From Bdellovibrionales bacterium (GTDB lineage Bacteria > Bdellovibrionota > Bdellovibrionia > Bdellovibrionales > UBA1609), in assembly GCA_022450595.1 (NCBI GenBank), contig JAKUPT010000007.1, positions 1 to 41,089 on the forward strand: a stretch of 41,089 bases of DNA, in the 5' to 3' direction. The notes beneath the pieces were generated by a model. That model saw only the letters and a program-made list of their open reading frames with translations. It was not told the origin of the DNA and ran no database searches. Below are positions 1 through 7,840 of this stretch, piece after piece. Made by a program: the position numbers and the translations under genes. Positions within the stretch are counted from its first letter, which is position 1. Each line of letters begins with the position of its first letter.

Positions 1-618
1 GGGATTGCCCAAAAAGGTTTGCCTGGCACAATTAAAAAAGTAAAAATGGAATTAAAACTGATAGCCGACATAGGTTTGATCGGTTTTCCCAATGCCGGCA
101 AGTCCACCCTAATCTCAGTGATCTCTAATGCCAGGCCCAAAATTGCCAACTACCCCTTTACAACCTTAACTCCACAACTTGGTGTTGTAAAATATGGTGA
201 TGATCAGTCCATCGTTGTGGCAGATATTCCGGGTCTTATTGAAGGGGCTCATAAAGGAGTCGGTCTCGGCATTCAGTTTTTAAAGCACATTCAAAGAACA
301 AAAGCTTTTGTGCATTTAATTGATGTGAGTGGCTTTAGTGGAAGAGACCCCTTAGATGACTACAACAAAATTAATGACGAGCTAAAGTATTATGATGAAA
401 CTTATAAAGGCGTTTCTGATTATGTGCCATTGGCTCATAGGCAACAGTTAGTGGTTTTAAATAAAATAGATGCCATTGATGAGAGAGCTCTTGATACTGT
501 AAAGCAACAGTTTGAAGAGCAGGGAGTGAATGTATTAACTATATCCGCTGCCACTCATGAAAACATTAAACCTTTAATTACAGAAATGGGAAAGAAGGTA
601 TTTGGTGATGACAAATAA
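1..618 (+). CDS. obgE: Obg/CgtA GTPase, C-terminal part (5' truncated by window edge)
   Basis: This is the GTPase part of Obg, a factor that binds the large ribosomal subunit late in assembly. Translation is open from base 1, so the N-terminal glycine-rich Obg fold lies outside the window. The G domain is complete: G1 GFPNAGKST (bases 82-108), switch [12 protein letters not shown]4 NKID, and a G5-like SAAT. The protein ends soon after the G domain and has no acidic tail like that of E. coli ObgE. Its last 11 bases overlap the next gene, whose SD lies inside obg, so the two are probably translationally coupled. The family call is secure. Confidence 0.95.
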   Translation, partial: GIAQKGLPGTIKKVKMELKLIADIGLIGFPNAGKSTLISVISNARPKIANYPFTTLTPQLGVVKYGDDQSIVVADIPGLIEGAHKGVGLGIQFLKHIQRTKAFVHLIDVSGFSGRDPLDDYNKINDELKYYDETYKGVSDYVPLAHRQQLVVLNKIDAIDERALDTVKQQFEEQGVNVLTISAATHENIKPLITEMGKKVFGDDK

Positions 619-1612
619 AAAAATTGGAGTCTTTGGAGGCTCTTTCAATCCGATTCATCAAGGTCACATAAATAGCATGTTAACCGTGGCCGACATTATG
701 AACTTAACAACTATTAAAGTTGTACCGGCTTTACAAGCACCATTAAAACTTCCCACCGAAGGGCCAACACCTGAGCAAAGACTAGAGATGGTAAAGCTTG
801 GGGTGAGAGAGTATCCAGAAATTATAGAAGTTGATGAAATTGAGCTTAAGCGTGATGGAACCAGTTACACTCTAGACACTATTGATCAGTATCAGGCTTT
901 ACATCAAGATGAAGAGATCTATTTAATTATTGGTGCAGATCAATTTGAAAAGTTTGACCAGTGGAAAGGCTATAAAGACATTCTTTCAAAAGTTCACTTA
1001 ATTGTGACCACAAGACCTGGAGCACAGCTGCCAAAAAACAAAGAAGAGTTCCCAGAAGGGTTACAAGATATTGTTGAAATTTTCGACTACGACCAAGCCA
1101 CCCTTACGACAGGGAAATCCATCACTTTTATTAAACTCAAAGACGTAAACGTTTCAGCCACTGATATTAGAAAGCGCTTAAGAACCGGCAGAAGTGTGGC
1201 CCAATATTTACCACTTGAAGTGGAAAAGTACATTCGTGACAACGGCTTGTTCAATACCATTGGCGACAAAGTCAAAGACTATAAAGAGCTCACTATGTAC
1301 TGTGTGGATTTTTTAAAAAACAAATCGGCCATTCAAGTAGAAGCCTTTGACCTTACAGGCCTTGATCAACCCTCAGAGTTCACCATTGCAGCCAGTGGTA
1401 CCAGCGGTAGAAACACCGCAAGTCTTGCTGAAAACTTAATCCGTTCAGTAAAAGACGAATACGGAGTGTTCCCTTACACTGTTGACGGTGAAAAAGAGGG
1501 CAAATGGGTAGTGTTAGATTATGGAAACCTTATTGTTCATTTGTTTTATGACTATGTACGTATGGAATACAAAATCGAAGACCTCTGGCGCGAAGGCACA
1601 AGGTTGTCATGA
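608..1612 (+). CDS. nadD: NadD-RsfS fusion: nicotinate-nucleotide adenylyltransferase joined to ribosomal silencing factor
   Basis: Two domains lie in one uninterrupted frame. Residues 1 to about 210 are NadD, which adenylates nicotinate mononucleotide in NAD synthesis; the nucleotidyltransferase motif [11 protein letters not shown] is at residues 10-20 and a SATDIRKR motif is near 182. From about residue 222 to the end is RsfS (Iojap/DUF143), which binds L14 and blocks subunit joining; it shows [19 protein letters not shown] and [19 protein letters not shown]. In most bacteria these are two adjacent genes. I chose ATG 608 because AGAAGG (593-598) sits 9 bases upstream; TTG 602 and GTG 605 are alternatives. 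The stop overlaps rlmH as ATGA. I saw no internal SD and start that would release RsfS separately. Confidence 0.93.
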   Translation: MTNKKIGVFGGSFNPIHQGHINSMLTVADIMNLTTIKVVPALQAPLKLPTEGPTPEQRLEMVKLGVREYPEIIEVDEIELKRDGTSYTLDTIDQYQALHQDEEIYLIIGADQFEKFDQWKGYKDILSKVHLIVTTRPGAQLPKNKEEFPEGLQDIVEIFDYDQATLTTGKSITFIKLKDVNVSATDIRKRLRTGRSVAQYLPLEVEKYIRDNGLFNTIGDKVKDYKELTMYCVDFLKNKSAIQVEAFDLTGLDQPSEFTIAASGTSGRNTASLAENLIRSVKDEYGVFPYTVDGEKEGKWVVLDYGNLIVHLFYDYVRMEYKIEDLWREGTRLS

Positions 1613-2082
1613 CCTCTGTTGAGGTGTGGCGCATTCAGTCCTCAAAAGAAAAGTGGTTGGAGCTTTTTGAGCAAGATTATCTTAAAAAGCTCAATCATTT
1701 TGTCAAAGTCGATATTAAAATCATAAAAACCGACAACTTACCTCGCCAACAAAGTGATCAAAAAGTAAAAAATGAAGAACAAAAAATTTTAAAAGCCCTA
1801 AAGCCTGAAGACTACCTCATCATTTTTGATGAAGCGGAGAAAGAGTCTAAAAACTCCATAGTCTTTGCTGACAAAATTCAAAAAGCTTTAGAGCTCAATA
1901 AACAAAAAATAATTTTTCTAATTGGGGGAGCCTTTGGCTTAAGTCAGGAAGTTAAATCAAGAGCCAATTTAAAGCTTTCACTCTCACCACTTACAATGAA
2001 TCATCATGTGGCTTACGCCATGGCTTTAGAGCAACTTTATAGAAGTTTTACTATTATTAACGATATTCCCTATCATAATTAA
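1609..2082 (+). CDS. rlmH: 23S rRNA (pseudouridine-1915-N3) methyltransferase RlmH
   Basis: A SPOUT-class methyltransferase that methylates pseudouridine 1915 in helix 69 of 23S rRNA on the assembled 70S ribosome, using SAM. At 157 residues it matches the family length. Diagnostic segments are FLIGGAFGLS (about 103-112, the SAM-binding knot) and the C-terminal block running from LSLSPLTMNHHVAYA to IINDIPYHN, including EQLYRSF. The ATG overlaps the NadD-RsfS stop (ATGA), so translation is probably coupled. The obg/nadD/rsfS/rlmH neighbourhood is a classic one, which supports the call. A convergent gene ends 11 bases downstream. Confidence 0.95.
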   Translation: MTSVEVWRIQSSKEKWLELFEQDYLKKLNHFVKVDIKIIKTDNLPRQQSDQKVKNEEQKILKALKPEDYLIIFDEAEKESKNSIVFADKIQKALELNKQKIIFLIGGAFGLSQEVKSRANLKLSLSPLTMNHHVAYAMALEQLYRSFTIINDIPYHN

Positions 2083-2093
2083 GGTAATAAACA

Positions 2094-2594
2094 TTATCCG
2101 AAGTAGGGCAACCATATGATCTTTTTAACTACATCATTTTTATATTCATACTTTAGGCAATAGTCACTTTCTCCAGCACAGTATTTAGTTATGGAGTCTG
2201 AGATTTTTATGCCAACACCGAGCAATTTTTCTACCTGAGATCTTTTATCATTTATATTAATTCCATTGCTTAATTTATATCTATCACTTGTAATTTCAAC
2301 GCTTACGATAACACTGCTTATAACTTTAGCTAAGTTAATTAAAAGGCCTTTATATTTTATAGTAGTGTAGAGCGTATCATTTTTTTTAACCTTAGTAATA
2401 TGTGGATCTTTGCCAAATTTATTTAAAATCGTTTTTTTGGTGCTAGGGATTTTGTCCTCCCATTCGCCATGAATAATAGAGCTACACTCTTCTTTTGGCA
2501 TACTCCCCGTGCAACTTTCTCCAGAAAAAAGAGATGTGGGGTCGTAATCCATGTTAGCGAATACGAGTAATGATAAGAATAAAAATTTAAACAT
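2094..2594 (-). CDS. small secreted protein of unknown function
   Basis: I do not recognise a family. The protein is about 166 residues and begins with a short hydrophobic signal-like segment (MFKFLFLSLLVFA), so export to the periplasm or beyond is likely. The mature part has two cysteine pairs, one near the N-terminus (CTGSMPKEEC) and one near the C-terminus (YCAGESDYC), which could form disulfides. An ATG at 2600 directly abuts the purine-rich AAAAGGA, whereas ATG 2594 leaves 6 bases after it, so I placed the start at 2594. It lies 45 bases downstream of comF on the same strand and may share its transcript. Base composition appears more AT-rich than the neighbours. Confidence 0.6.
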   Translation of the reverse strand: MFKFLFLSLLVFANMDYDPTSLFSGESCTGSMPKEECSSIIHGEWEDKIPSTKKTILNKFGKDPHITKVKKNDTLYTTIKYKGLLINLAKVISSVIVSVEITSDRYKLSNGININDKRSQVEKLLGVGIKISDSITKYCAGESDYCLKYEYKNDVVKKIIWLPYFG

Positions 2595-2639
2595 AAACAT
2601 TCCTTTTAAAAGGTAAACATAATATAATTATTAAAATAA

Positions 2640-3302
2640 TCAGTCATCATTAAACTTTAGAGGTCTATAAAACAACGAAAAGGCTGAAAACTTATAGTGT
2701 TTGTTAACATTATTAAAAGCATGCTTTGCAGTTGAGCCTGTAGTCACAATGTCATCAATAAATAAAAGATTGTTTTCTGGATTTAAAAGACTCTTTCTCT
2801 CCGTGAGAGTAAGATCGGAGTTAAGCTTTAAGTTAGGAAGCTTCCTTTGGTTTTTCGATTTACTTTTTTGAAGAGCACTTGTGTTCACTCTTTCAAAGGC
2901 ATTAATGATTTTAAGGTTAAAAATTTCGGCAAGGGATTCTGCAATTATATAGGCATGGTCTTTTTGGTTTTTGTTTTTTGAGGGGGCGGGTAAAAGAATT
3001 GGTTGATTTTGGAAGGCTTCACTGACGTGTAGAGAGACTTCTGTGCAAAGTTCGTAAATAGCTTGTTTTAAATATCCGCCTTTAAGGGCATAAATGATTG
3101 GGCGAAGAAGAGGGTCGTTGTCTTCGGTCCAATGGCACCAGTTGTACACAGTGAACCCAAGATCTAAATATAATTCTTTTTGGCTTAAATCAGATTCATG
3201 AAGTAGCTGATTCTTACATGAGTCACACAATAGGCTTGTGGACACTAATTCATATCTTTTGCACACATGACAGATTCGAATGTAGTTCCAAAACTTTTCC
3301 AT
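2640..3302 (-). CDS. comF: ComF-family phosphoribosyltransferase-like protein
   Basis: ComF proteins assist DNA uptake in competent bacteria and carry a type I phosphoribosyltransferase fold. Here a four-cysteine zinc motif opens the protein (C11, C14, C26, C29), and the PRPP-binding loop LLFIDDIVTTGSTAKHAF lies near residues 179-196. At 220 residues it matches the family. The ATG at 3302 has only a weak SD. The biochemical role of ComF remains poorly defined, so I claim family membership rather than an enzyme reaction. The upstream spacer of about 300 bases is shared with a divergent LolA-like gene. Confidence 0.85.
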   Translation of the reverse strand: MEKFWNYIRICHVCKRYELVSTSLLCDSCKNQLLHESDLSQKELYLDLGFTVYNWCHWTEDNDPLLRPIIYALKGGYLKQAIYELCTEVSLHVSEAFQNQPILLPAPSKNKNQKDHAYIIAESLAEIFNLKIINAFERVNTSALQKSKSKNQRKLPNLKLNSDLTLTERKSLLNPENNLLFIDDIVTTGSTAKHAFNNVNKHYKFSAFSLFYRPLKFNDD

Positions 3303-3600
3303 AAATACTGTTGATGCAAAAGCTTATGCACGCTCAAAGTGTGCTTATTTCACTAAAGGCTTCGAAATTGGGTGGATAGATTCGATAACCACAATATGTA
3401 ACCTAAACAGCATCAAATAGCCTGACTTTCATTCCAAGTATTTTTGATGGTGAAAAGGAGTCCGTCCATGTCTTGGGGAGGTATTGTGGGGCTGTATTCT
3501 TTTTAAAATCGACTTGAGGTCTAGATATCTGAGGATTTTCGCTTGGAATTTAGGGGCTTTATAGATATATTGCAACGTGTTGAAGGTGAAGGAGAGTTCA
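3303..3600. other. divergent intergenic region between comF and the LolA-like gene
   Basis: A non-coding stretch of about 300 bases that must hold promoters for both flanking genes. I could not fix a convincing -35/-10 pair for either. Visible structure: a small hairpin GCACGC-TCAAA-GTGTGC (3328-3344, one G-T pair) in the comF leader; an 8-base inverted repeat ATTCCAAG (3431-3438) / CTTGGAAT (3542-3549); and a 12-codon ORF with a strong SD, listed separately. Confidence 0.5.
3468..3506 (+). CDS. possible 12-codon leader ORF upstream of the LolA-like gene
   Basis: ATG at 3468 is preceded by a strong AAGGAG (3455-3460) with a 7-base spacer, and encodes MSWGGIVGLYSF before TAA. An in-frame ATG also exists at 3447. 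The ORF ends 94 bases before the chosen LolA start. The SD is the only evidence that it is translated; it could be chance, or a leader peptide linked to expression of the downstream gene. Confidence 0.2.
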   Translation: MSWGGIVGLYSF

Positions 3601-4248
3601 TTGTTTATAAAGCTAATGGTTTTGTGTTTTTTAAGCCTGCAGGCCTTTGGGGAGAAGAAAGACTTAAGGCTGATCAAAGAGGCCTTTGACAGTTATTGGA
3701 GCTCAGAGCTTGTAAGTATGGATGTAGAGCGAGAGAACACCTATTCATTGCTTGATAAAACTGAGACCTCTAAAGGAAAAATGTATTTTTCTAAAGGTCA
3801 GTTGAGACTAAATATGCATGACCCTAAGCCAAGTCACCTAGTTATTGGTGAAGATGTGATTTGGTTTGCTGAAAAATCAGATTTTGAAAAAGACAAATGG
3901 GTGGTTGTTAAAGTAGCCAAAGATAAAGCCAAAAGAGCTCAAGCTTTCTTTAATCTATTATTTGGAAACACCGGTGTGACTAAAAAGTTAGAGTTGATCG
4001 GTAACAATAAAGTTAAAGACTTTGAAAGTTACATTTTAAAACCAAAAAATGCCTCTGAGTTTCCTGGGGTGACTAAGCTTGCCATTATTTTTCACCAAAA
4101 AACCAAAGAGGTGATGTTTTTACAGTACTGGGATGATTTAGAAAATAAAACATCTTATGAGCTAACTAATATTGAAAGAAAAGAAAAGTCTGACAAAAGC
4201 CTTTTTAAATACACGCCTCCTAAGAATTCAGACGTGACCGTATATTGA
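3601..4248 (+). CDS. lolA: LolA-like periplasmic outer-membrane lipoprotein carrier
   Basis: LolA shuttles lipoproteins from the LolCDE transporter through the periplasm to the outer membrane. This protein has a signal peptide (FIKLMVLCFLSLQAFG) and a body of alternating beta strands with LolA-like features: KGKMYFSKGQLRL, an aromatic WFAE strand, and a C-terminal FKYTPPKNSDVTVY resembling the family's F-x-P-P-x-x-x-D-V ending. I chose TTG 3601 because AAGGAG (3589-3594) is 6 bases upstream and it gives a clean signal peptide; GTG 3577 and ATG 3616 are alternatives. Similarity is at fold level, so a related LolA-like protein is possible. The end of the gene provides part of the SD for rimO. 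Confidence 0.72.
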   Translation: MFIKLMVLCFLSLQAFGEKKDLRLIKEAFDSYWSSELVSMDVERENTYSLLDKTETSKGKMYFSKGQLRLNMHDPKPSHLVIGEDVIWFAEKSDFEKDKWVVVKVAKDKAKRAQAFFNLLFGNTGVTKKLELIGNNKVKDFESYILKPKNASEFPGVTKLAIIFHQKTKEVMFLQYWDDLENKTSYELTNIERKEKSDKSLFKYTPPKNSDVTVY

Positions 4249-4256
4249 GGAAGTAC

Positions 4257-5645
4257 ATGGAAATTAAAAATCAAAACGACAATGAAAATAAAAAAGTTCA
4301 CTTTGTAAGTTTGGGATGCCCTAAAAACTTGGTCGACACCGAGATCATGTTGGGCTCTCTCACCCAAGAAGGTTACAGCGTGACAGACAACGCAGACGAA
4401 GCGGACACGGTGATTGTAAACACTTGTGGATTTATTGAAGACTCAAAAAAAGAATCCATTCAAACCATTATTGAAATGGGTGAAAAGAAAAACAAAAACT
4501 TAAAAAAGCTCGTTGTAGCGGGTTGCCTGACTCAAAGATATAAAGATGAACTCGTCGAAGGGCTTCCTGAAGCCGATATTTTTATTGGCTCGGGTGCTTT
4601 TCAAAACATCGCCGATATTTTAAAAAACCCCGGTAAAGATGAAAACGGCAGTGTACAAAAAAAGTTTTTCTATTTGCCAACTTATCTTCAGCAAGAAGGC
4701 ACACCCAGAGTTAACACCCAGCCTAAATACAGAGCCTATTTAAAAATCTCTGAGGGCTGTAAAAAACGTTGCGCTTTTTGTGCCATTCCAATGATCAGAG
4801 GTAACTTACAGTCGCGCTCTCTTGATGCCGTAGTAAGTGAATCAAAACTTTTAGTGGCCGGTGGTGTGAAAGAGCTAATTGTGATTTCTCATGATTTTAC
4901 TGACTACGGTTGGGACTTAAAAAGAAAAGACAAAACCCGTACAGAGTCTCCCTATGAGTTATTAAAAGCTCTTTCCGATAATTCTGGTGCTCAATGGATT
5001 CGTTTACTTTATTTGTACCCAGATGGCATAACTCCAGAGGTGATTGAGCTGATCAAAAGCCGCGACAACTTAGTAAAGTACTTTGATATGCCTCTTCAAC
5101 ACATTAGCAACTCAGTTCTTAAGCGCATGAATCGCCGAATGACCAAGGAAGAGATTGAAGAGGTCTTGAAAAATATTAAGGCTGAAATTCCAGAAGCTGT
5201 GATAAGAACTCAATTTATTGTGGGCTTTCCTGGTGAGACGGAAGAAGAGTTTCAAGAGCTTTTAAAGTTTGTGGAAGAGCAGCAGTTTGACCGTGTGGGG
5301 TGTTTTAAATACTCACCAGAAGAAGGAACCAAAGCGGGAAGCATGCCTGATCAAGTTGATGAAGCCACTAAGCAGCGTCGTCATGATCAGCTTATGGAGT
5401 TGCAGCAAGATATTTCAAGAAAGCGTCACCAAGCCATGATTGGCAAAGTGCTGCCTGTATTGGTGGAGGGCTTTAGTGAGGAAACAGACTTGTTACTACA
5501 AGGCCGAAGCTCACAACAAGCACCTGATATAGACGGTGTGGTTTATATCAATGAGGGTGATGCCAGTGTTGGAGACATGGTGAATGTTGAAATCACTGAC
5601 AGCCATGACTACGATCTTTTAGGAAAGATTGTTTCTAAACAGTAA
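4257..5645 (+). CDS. rimO: ribosomal protein S12 methylthiotransferase RimO
   Basis: A radical-SAM enzyme that adds a methylthio group to the conserved aspartate of ribosomal protein S12. The N-terminal UPF0004 domain shows its cluster cysteines in SLGCPKNLVDTE, NTCGF and AGCLTQR. The radical-SAM motif CKKRCAFC has cysteines at about 168, 172 and 175. A C-terminal TRAM domain is present (VLVEGFSEETDLLLQGRSSQ). The SLGCPKNLVD signature favours RimO over the tRNA enzyme MiaB. ATG 4257 follows TGAGG and overlaps no coding sequence. It directly follows the LolA-like gene and is probably co-transcribed. Confidence 0.95.
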   Translation: MEIKNQNDNENKKVHFVSLGCPKNLVDTEIMLGSLTQEGYSVTDNADEADTVIVNTCGFIEDSKKESIQTIIEMGEKKNKNLKKLVVAGCLTQRYKDELVEGLPEADIFIGSGAFQNIADILKNPGKDENGSVQKKFFYLPTYLQQEGTPRVNTQPKYRAYLKISEGCKKRCAFCAIPMIRGNLQSRSLDAVVSESKLLVAGGVKELIVISHDFTDYGWDLKRKDKTRTESPYELLKALSDNSGAQWIRLLYLYPDGITPEVIELIKSRDNLVKYFDMPLQHISNSVLKRMNRRMTKEEIEEVLKNIKAEIPEAVIRTQFIVGFPGETEEEFQELLKFVEEQQFDRVGCFKYSPEEGTKAGSMPDQVDEATKQRRHDQLMELQQDISRKRHQAMIGKVLPVLVEGFSEETDLLLQGRSSQQAPDIDGVVYINEGDASVGDMVNVEITDSHDYDLLGKIVSKQ

Positions 5646-5711
5646 TTCTTTATAAGAATAGTCTTTGGGGTCTAAGTTCCTGAAAATACAAAATTATTTC
5701 TTGACTTACCG

Positions 5712-5748
5712 AGCCACGGTCCCCCAGAATAAAAGGTGGCTAGGGGAT
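5712..5748 (+). promoter_or_regulatory. structured leader: interlocking stems over a ribosome-binding site
   Basis: AGCCAC (5712-5717) is complementary to GTGGCT (5736-5741), and GTCCCC (5719-5724) in the intervening loop is complementary to GGGGAT (5743-5748). The second pair covers the SD (AGGGGA, 5742-5747) of the short ORF at 5755. The two helices cross, so they could form an H-type pseudoknot or act as alternative hairpins with the SD free or hidden. The 11-base A-rich linker and the single base between the two 3' strands make the full pseudoknot somewhat strained. A TTGACT at 5701 lies too close to serve as its -35 element. I did not match it to a named riboswitch class. Confidence 0.4.
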
Positions 5749-5754
5749 GCAACT

Positions 5755-5832
5755 ATGATTTCAGGACAACTTGTGATGTTTTTTGTTTATTCAGTAATGA
5801 TATTTTTTGTGGTTAACGTATTAGTTAATTAA
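5755..5832 (+). CDS. candidate 25-residue hydrophobic membrane peptide
   Basis: ATG 5755 has an SD-like AGGGGA (5742-5747) 7 bases upstream and encodes 25 residues ending at TAA 5832. The sequence is MISGQL followed by one continuous hydrophobic segment (VMFFVYSVMIFFVVNVLV) long enough to cross a membrane. The stop abuts the stop of the convergent hpt gene. No plus-strand gene follows, so it is not a leader peptide for a downstream gene. Size and composition resemble small membrane proteins and type I toxin peptides, but that is analogy only. It could also be a fortuitous ORF in an AT-rich spacer. Confidence 0.4.
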   Translation: MISGQLVMFFVYSVMIFFVVNVLVN

Positions 5833-6348
5833 TTACTGACTGAATGTAAACAAGCCTTCGTAATTTCGACCGTACTCTTCGGAATCCATTCCATACCCAA
5901 TCACATAGCGATCATCAATAGTTTTACCAATATAATCAGGCTTAATAGGAAGCTCGCGACGGGCGGGTTTATCAAACAGACTGACCACTTTTAAGGTTTC
6001 AGGGTCGTTGGCCAGTAAACGTTTTACTAAAAACGACAAAGTACGTCCTGCGTCTACAATCTCTTCAAGTATAAGTACATCTTTTCCAGTAATGTCTATG
6101 GAGATGTCTTTAAGGATTCTTACGCCCTCATTTTTTGGCGAAGTCAGGTGAACAAAATCCAACTCTTGATCTAAATTGATTTTTCTCATTAGGTCGGCCA
6201 CAAACAAAAAAGAGCCTTTTAGTGGGCAGATCATTACAAGCTTACGACCGGCATAATCACGCTCGATTTGTTGTGCTAAGCTTTCTACAAGATCTTCGAT
6301 TTCTTCTTTTGTGATGAAGGGGATCATTTCGCTTTTCATTTGTGCCAT
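5833..6348 (-). CDS. hpt: hypoxanthine phosphoribosyltransferase
   Basis: A purine-salvage enzyme that transfers phosphoribose from PRPP to hypoxanthine or guanine in the cytosol. The PRPP loop is DVLILEEIVDAGRTLSFL; other family segments are PLKGSFLFVADLMRKI, DFVHLTS and the C-terminal PDYIGKTIDDRYVIGYGMD. ATG 6348 is 7 bases after AGGAGA; the GTG two codons upstream is less well placed. It is the last gene of a minus-strand run that begins with bamD and the TPR gene. The loop glutamate pair reads EE where many homologues have ED, a conservative change. Confidence 0.93.
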   Translation of the reverse strand: MAQMKSEMIPFITKEEIEDLVESLAQQIERDYAGRKLVMICPLKGSFLFVADLMRKINLDQELDFVHLTSPKNEGVRILKDISIDITGKDVLILEEIVDAGRTLSFLVKRLLANDPETLKVVSLFDKPARRELPIKPDYIGKTIDDRYVIGYGMDSEEYGRNYEGLFTFSQ

Positions 6349-6359
6349 GGCCACATCTC

Positions 6360-7079
6360 CTAAAGTGAAATTTGTTGTTGGTGTTTAAGTTGATTGATCA
6401 TTTTAACGGCCTGAGGATGATCTGGCTGTCTACTTAAAACACTTTGCCACTGTTGTTTAGCTTTAGTCAGTTCCTCTTGTTCGTAATAAATTTGGGCAAG
6501 CTTTAGTCTTCCTGGAATAAAATCAGGAATGATAGCAATAAGATCTTCTAAAGCTTTAGCCGCTTTTTTTAAATCACCAGACTTAACATAACATTCAACC
6601 ACCTTCATAGTAACTTCCGCTTTTCTGGTGGTGAGATTTAAAGACTTGTAAAACTGCTCAAGGGCCTCTTTAGGGCGTCCATAGTGCAGGTAAAGATCGC
6701 CAAGCTCGTCGTGCTTGGTGGATAACTTCTCATTGATAAAAGGGTCATCTTTAACACGAGTTTCATCTAAAACCTTTTTAGCATCATTAAAAACCTTTTG
6801 TCCCTCATCGTAGCGTCCAAGGTCGTTTAATATAATACTAAGTCCTACACTTGCATCAGTGAATGATGGATCAAGCTCTAAAGCGCGCTTAAAAGCACGA
6901 ATGGCCTTACTGAACTTTCCATTGTCATAGAATATAGCACCCAGCATGTGAAAGACTTCTGGAGATTTAGAATTTTTAAGAACCAATTGGTTCAAAATAG
7001 GTTCAGCTTGCGAATAGTTATCTTCAATAAAGTATTCACGAGCGGCTACTAGTAGTTCTTCGTGATCAACGTAGCTCAT
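6360..7079 (-). CDS. TPR-repeat protein
   Basis: A protein of about 239 residues made almost wholly of tetratricopeptide repeats, for example EVFHMLGAIFYDNGKFSKAI followed by RAFKRALELDP, and ELGDLYLHYGRPKEALEQFY. No signal peptide or membrane segment is visible, so it is probably cytosolic and acts as a protein-interaction scaffold. ATG 7079 is preceded by AAAGGAT and overlaps the end of bamD, so the two are likely coupled. The partner is unknown. The last repeat (RLKLAQIYYEQEELTKAKQQ) is followed by a short glutamine-rich tail. Confidence 0.8.
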   Translation of the reverse strand: MSYVDHEELLVAAREYFIEDNYSQAEPILNQLVLKNSKSPEVFHMLGAIFYDNGKFSKAIRAFKRALELDPSFTDASVGLSIILNDLGRYDEGQKVFNDAKKVLDETRVKDDPFINEKLSTKHDELGDLYLHYGRPKEALEQFYKSLNLTTRKAEVTMKVVECYVKSGDLKKAAKALEDLIAIIPDFIPGRLKLAQIYYEQEELTKAKQQWQSVLSRQPDHPQAVKMINQLKHQQQISL

Positions 7080-7809
7080 TGGCAATATCCTTTGCTTTTT
7101 TGGCTTCAGAAGATTTTGGGTATTCTTTAATTAACTGATTGTAGTATAGGCGCGCCTTATCCTTTTGTTCCGCCTTTAAAGCACTATAGCTGGCGCGATA
7201 TAGAGCTTTGGAGCGAAGACCCACGTCGGGAAACTGTCTAATGATATTTTCATATCTTCCAAGCGCGCTTGAGAAAGTCTCACGTTTGTAATAAAAGTCC
7301 GCAATATAAAGCTCTTTTTGAGCTAATTTATCAAGCGTCTTTTGGCGGTAGTCTTTAGCACGGGCAATGTACTCAGAGTTTGGGTGCTTCATGATTAACT
7401 CGTCATAAATATCGATGGCTTGAGGAGCTGCTGAAAGATCTCGTGCGATCACTTCAGGAATTTGATTAAACAAGCTCATTGCTTGGCGGTAAATGACATA
7501 GTCTATTTTTGGATGCTTAGGGTGCAAAGACTTAAAAAGCTCGTAAGCGTACTGAGCTTCAATAAAGTTTTGTCTCTCAAATTCAATATCTGCAATTTTT
7601 AGCTCAGCCTCTGTGGCTAACTTGTGGTAGGGAAATTTATTTTTAACAGTGTTATACTGAGATATGGCCTCTTGAAATCTTGAGGCTTCTTCAAATAATT
7701 GGGCTTTTTTGAAGGCTCCTTCAGCAGTAGAGGTGTCTACATCAGCCAAGTGGCTGCAGGCGGCAAAAATAAATACAAATATGGGTAAAAGTCCCTTTAA
7801 TGCTTTCAT
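7066..7809 (-). CDS. bamD: outer-membrane assembly lipoprotein BamD (YfiO family)
   Basis: BamD is the essential lipoprotein of the BAM complex that inserts beta-barrel proteins into the outer membrane. The N-terminus is a lipoprotein signal with lipobox FAAC (cysteine at 18). The mature protein is 230 residues of BamD-type TPRs, including AFKKAQLFEEASRFQEAI, YRQAMSLF and a late YYKRETFSSALGRYENIIRQ. Length agrees with the family. The start codon ATG 7809 has no strong SD. Its 3' end overlaps the next TPR gene by 14 bases. Confidence 0.88.
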   Translation of the reverse strand: MKALKGLLPIFVFIFAACSHLADVDTSTAEGAFKKAQLFEEASRFQEAISQYNTVKNKFPYHKLATEAELKIADIEFERQNFIEAQYAYELFKSLHPKHPKIDYVIYRQAMSLFNQIPEVIARDLSAAPQAIDIYDELIMKHPNSEYIARAKDYRQKTLDKLAQKELYIADFYYKRETFSSALGRYENIIRQFPDVGLRSKALYRASYSALKAEQKDKARLYYNQLIKEYPKSSEAKKAKDIANELR

Positions 7810-7840
7810 GCCAGAAGTTTACTGGGGAATAACATGAGGA

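Noticed and set aside
3303-3600. A missing ftsK-like gene upstream of lolA
   Set aside because: No frame in this spacer reads into an FtsK C-terminus; the open stretches are short and overlapping stops occur in all frames.
3429-3677. Minus-strand ORF overlapping the LolA-like start
   Set aside because: No SD or domain; it is the antisense of the signal-peptide region and spacer.
5701-5730. Promoter TTGACT...CAGAAT upstream of the 25-residue ORF
   Set aside because: It would start transcription inside the structured leader and remove its 5' strand; the spacing (18) and -10 are also poor.
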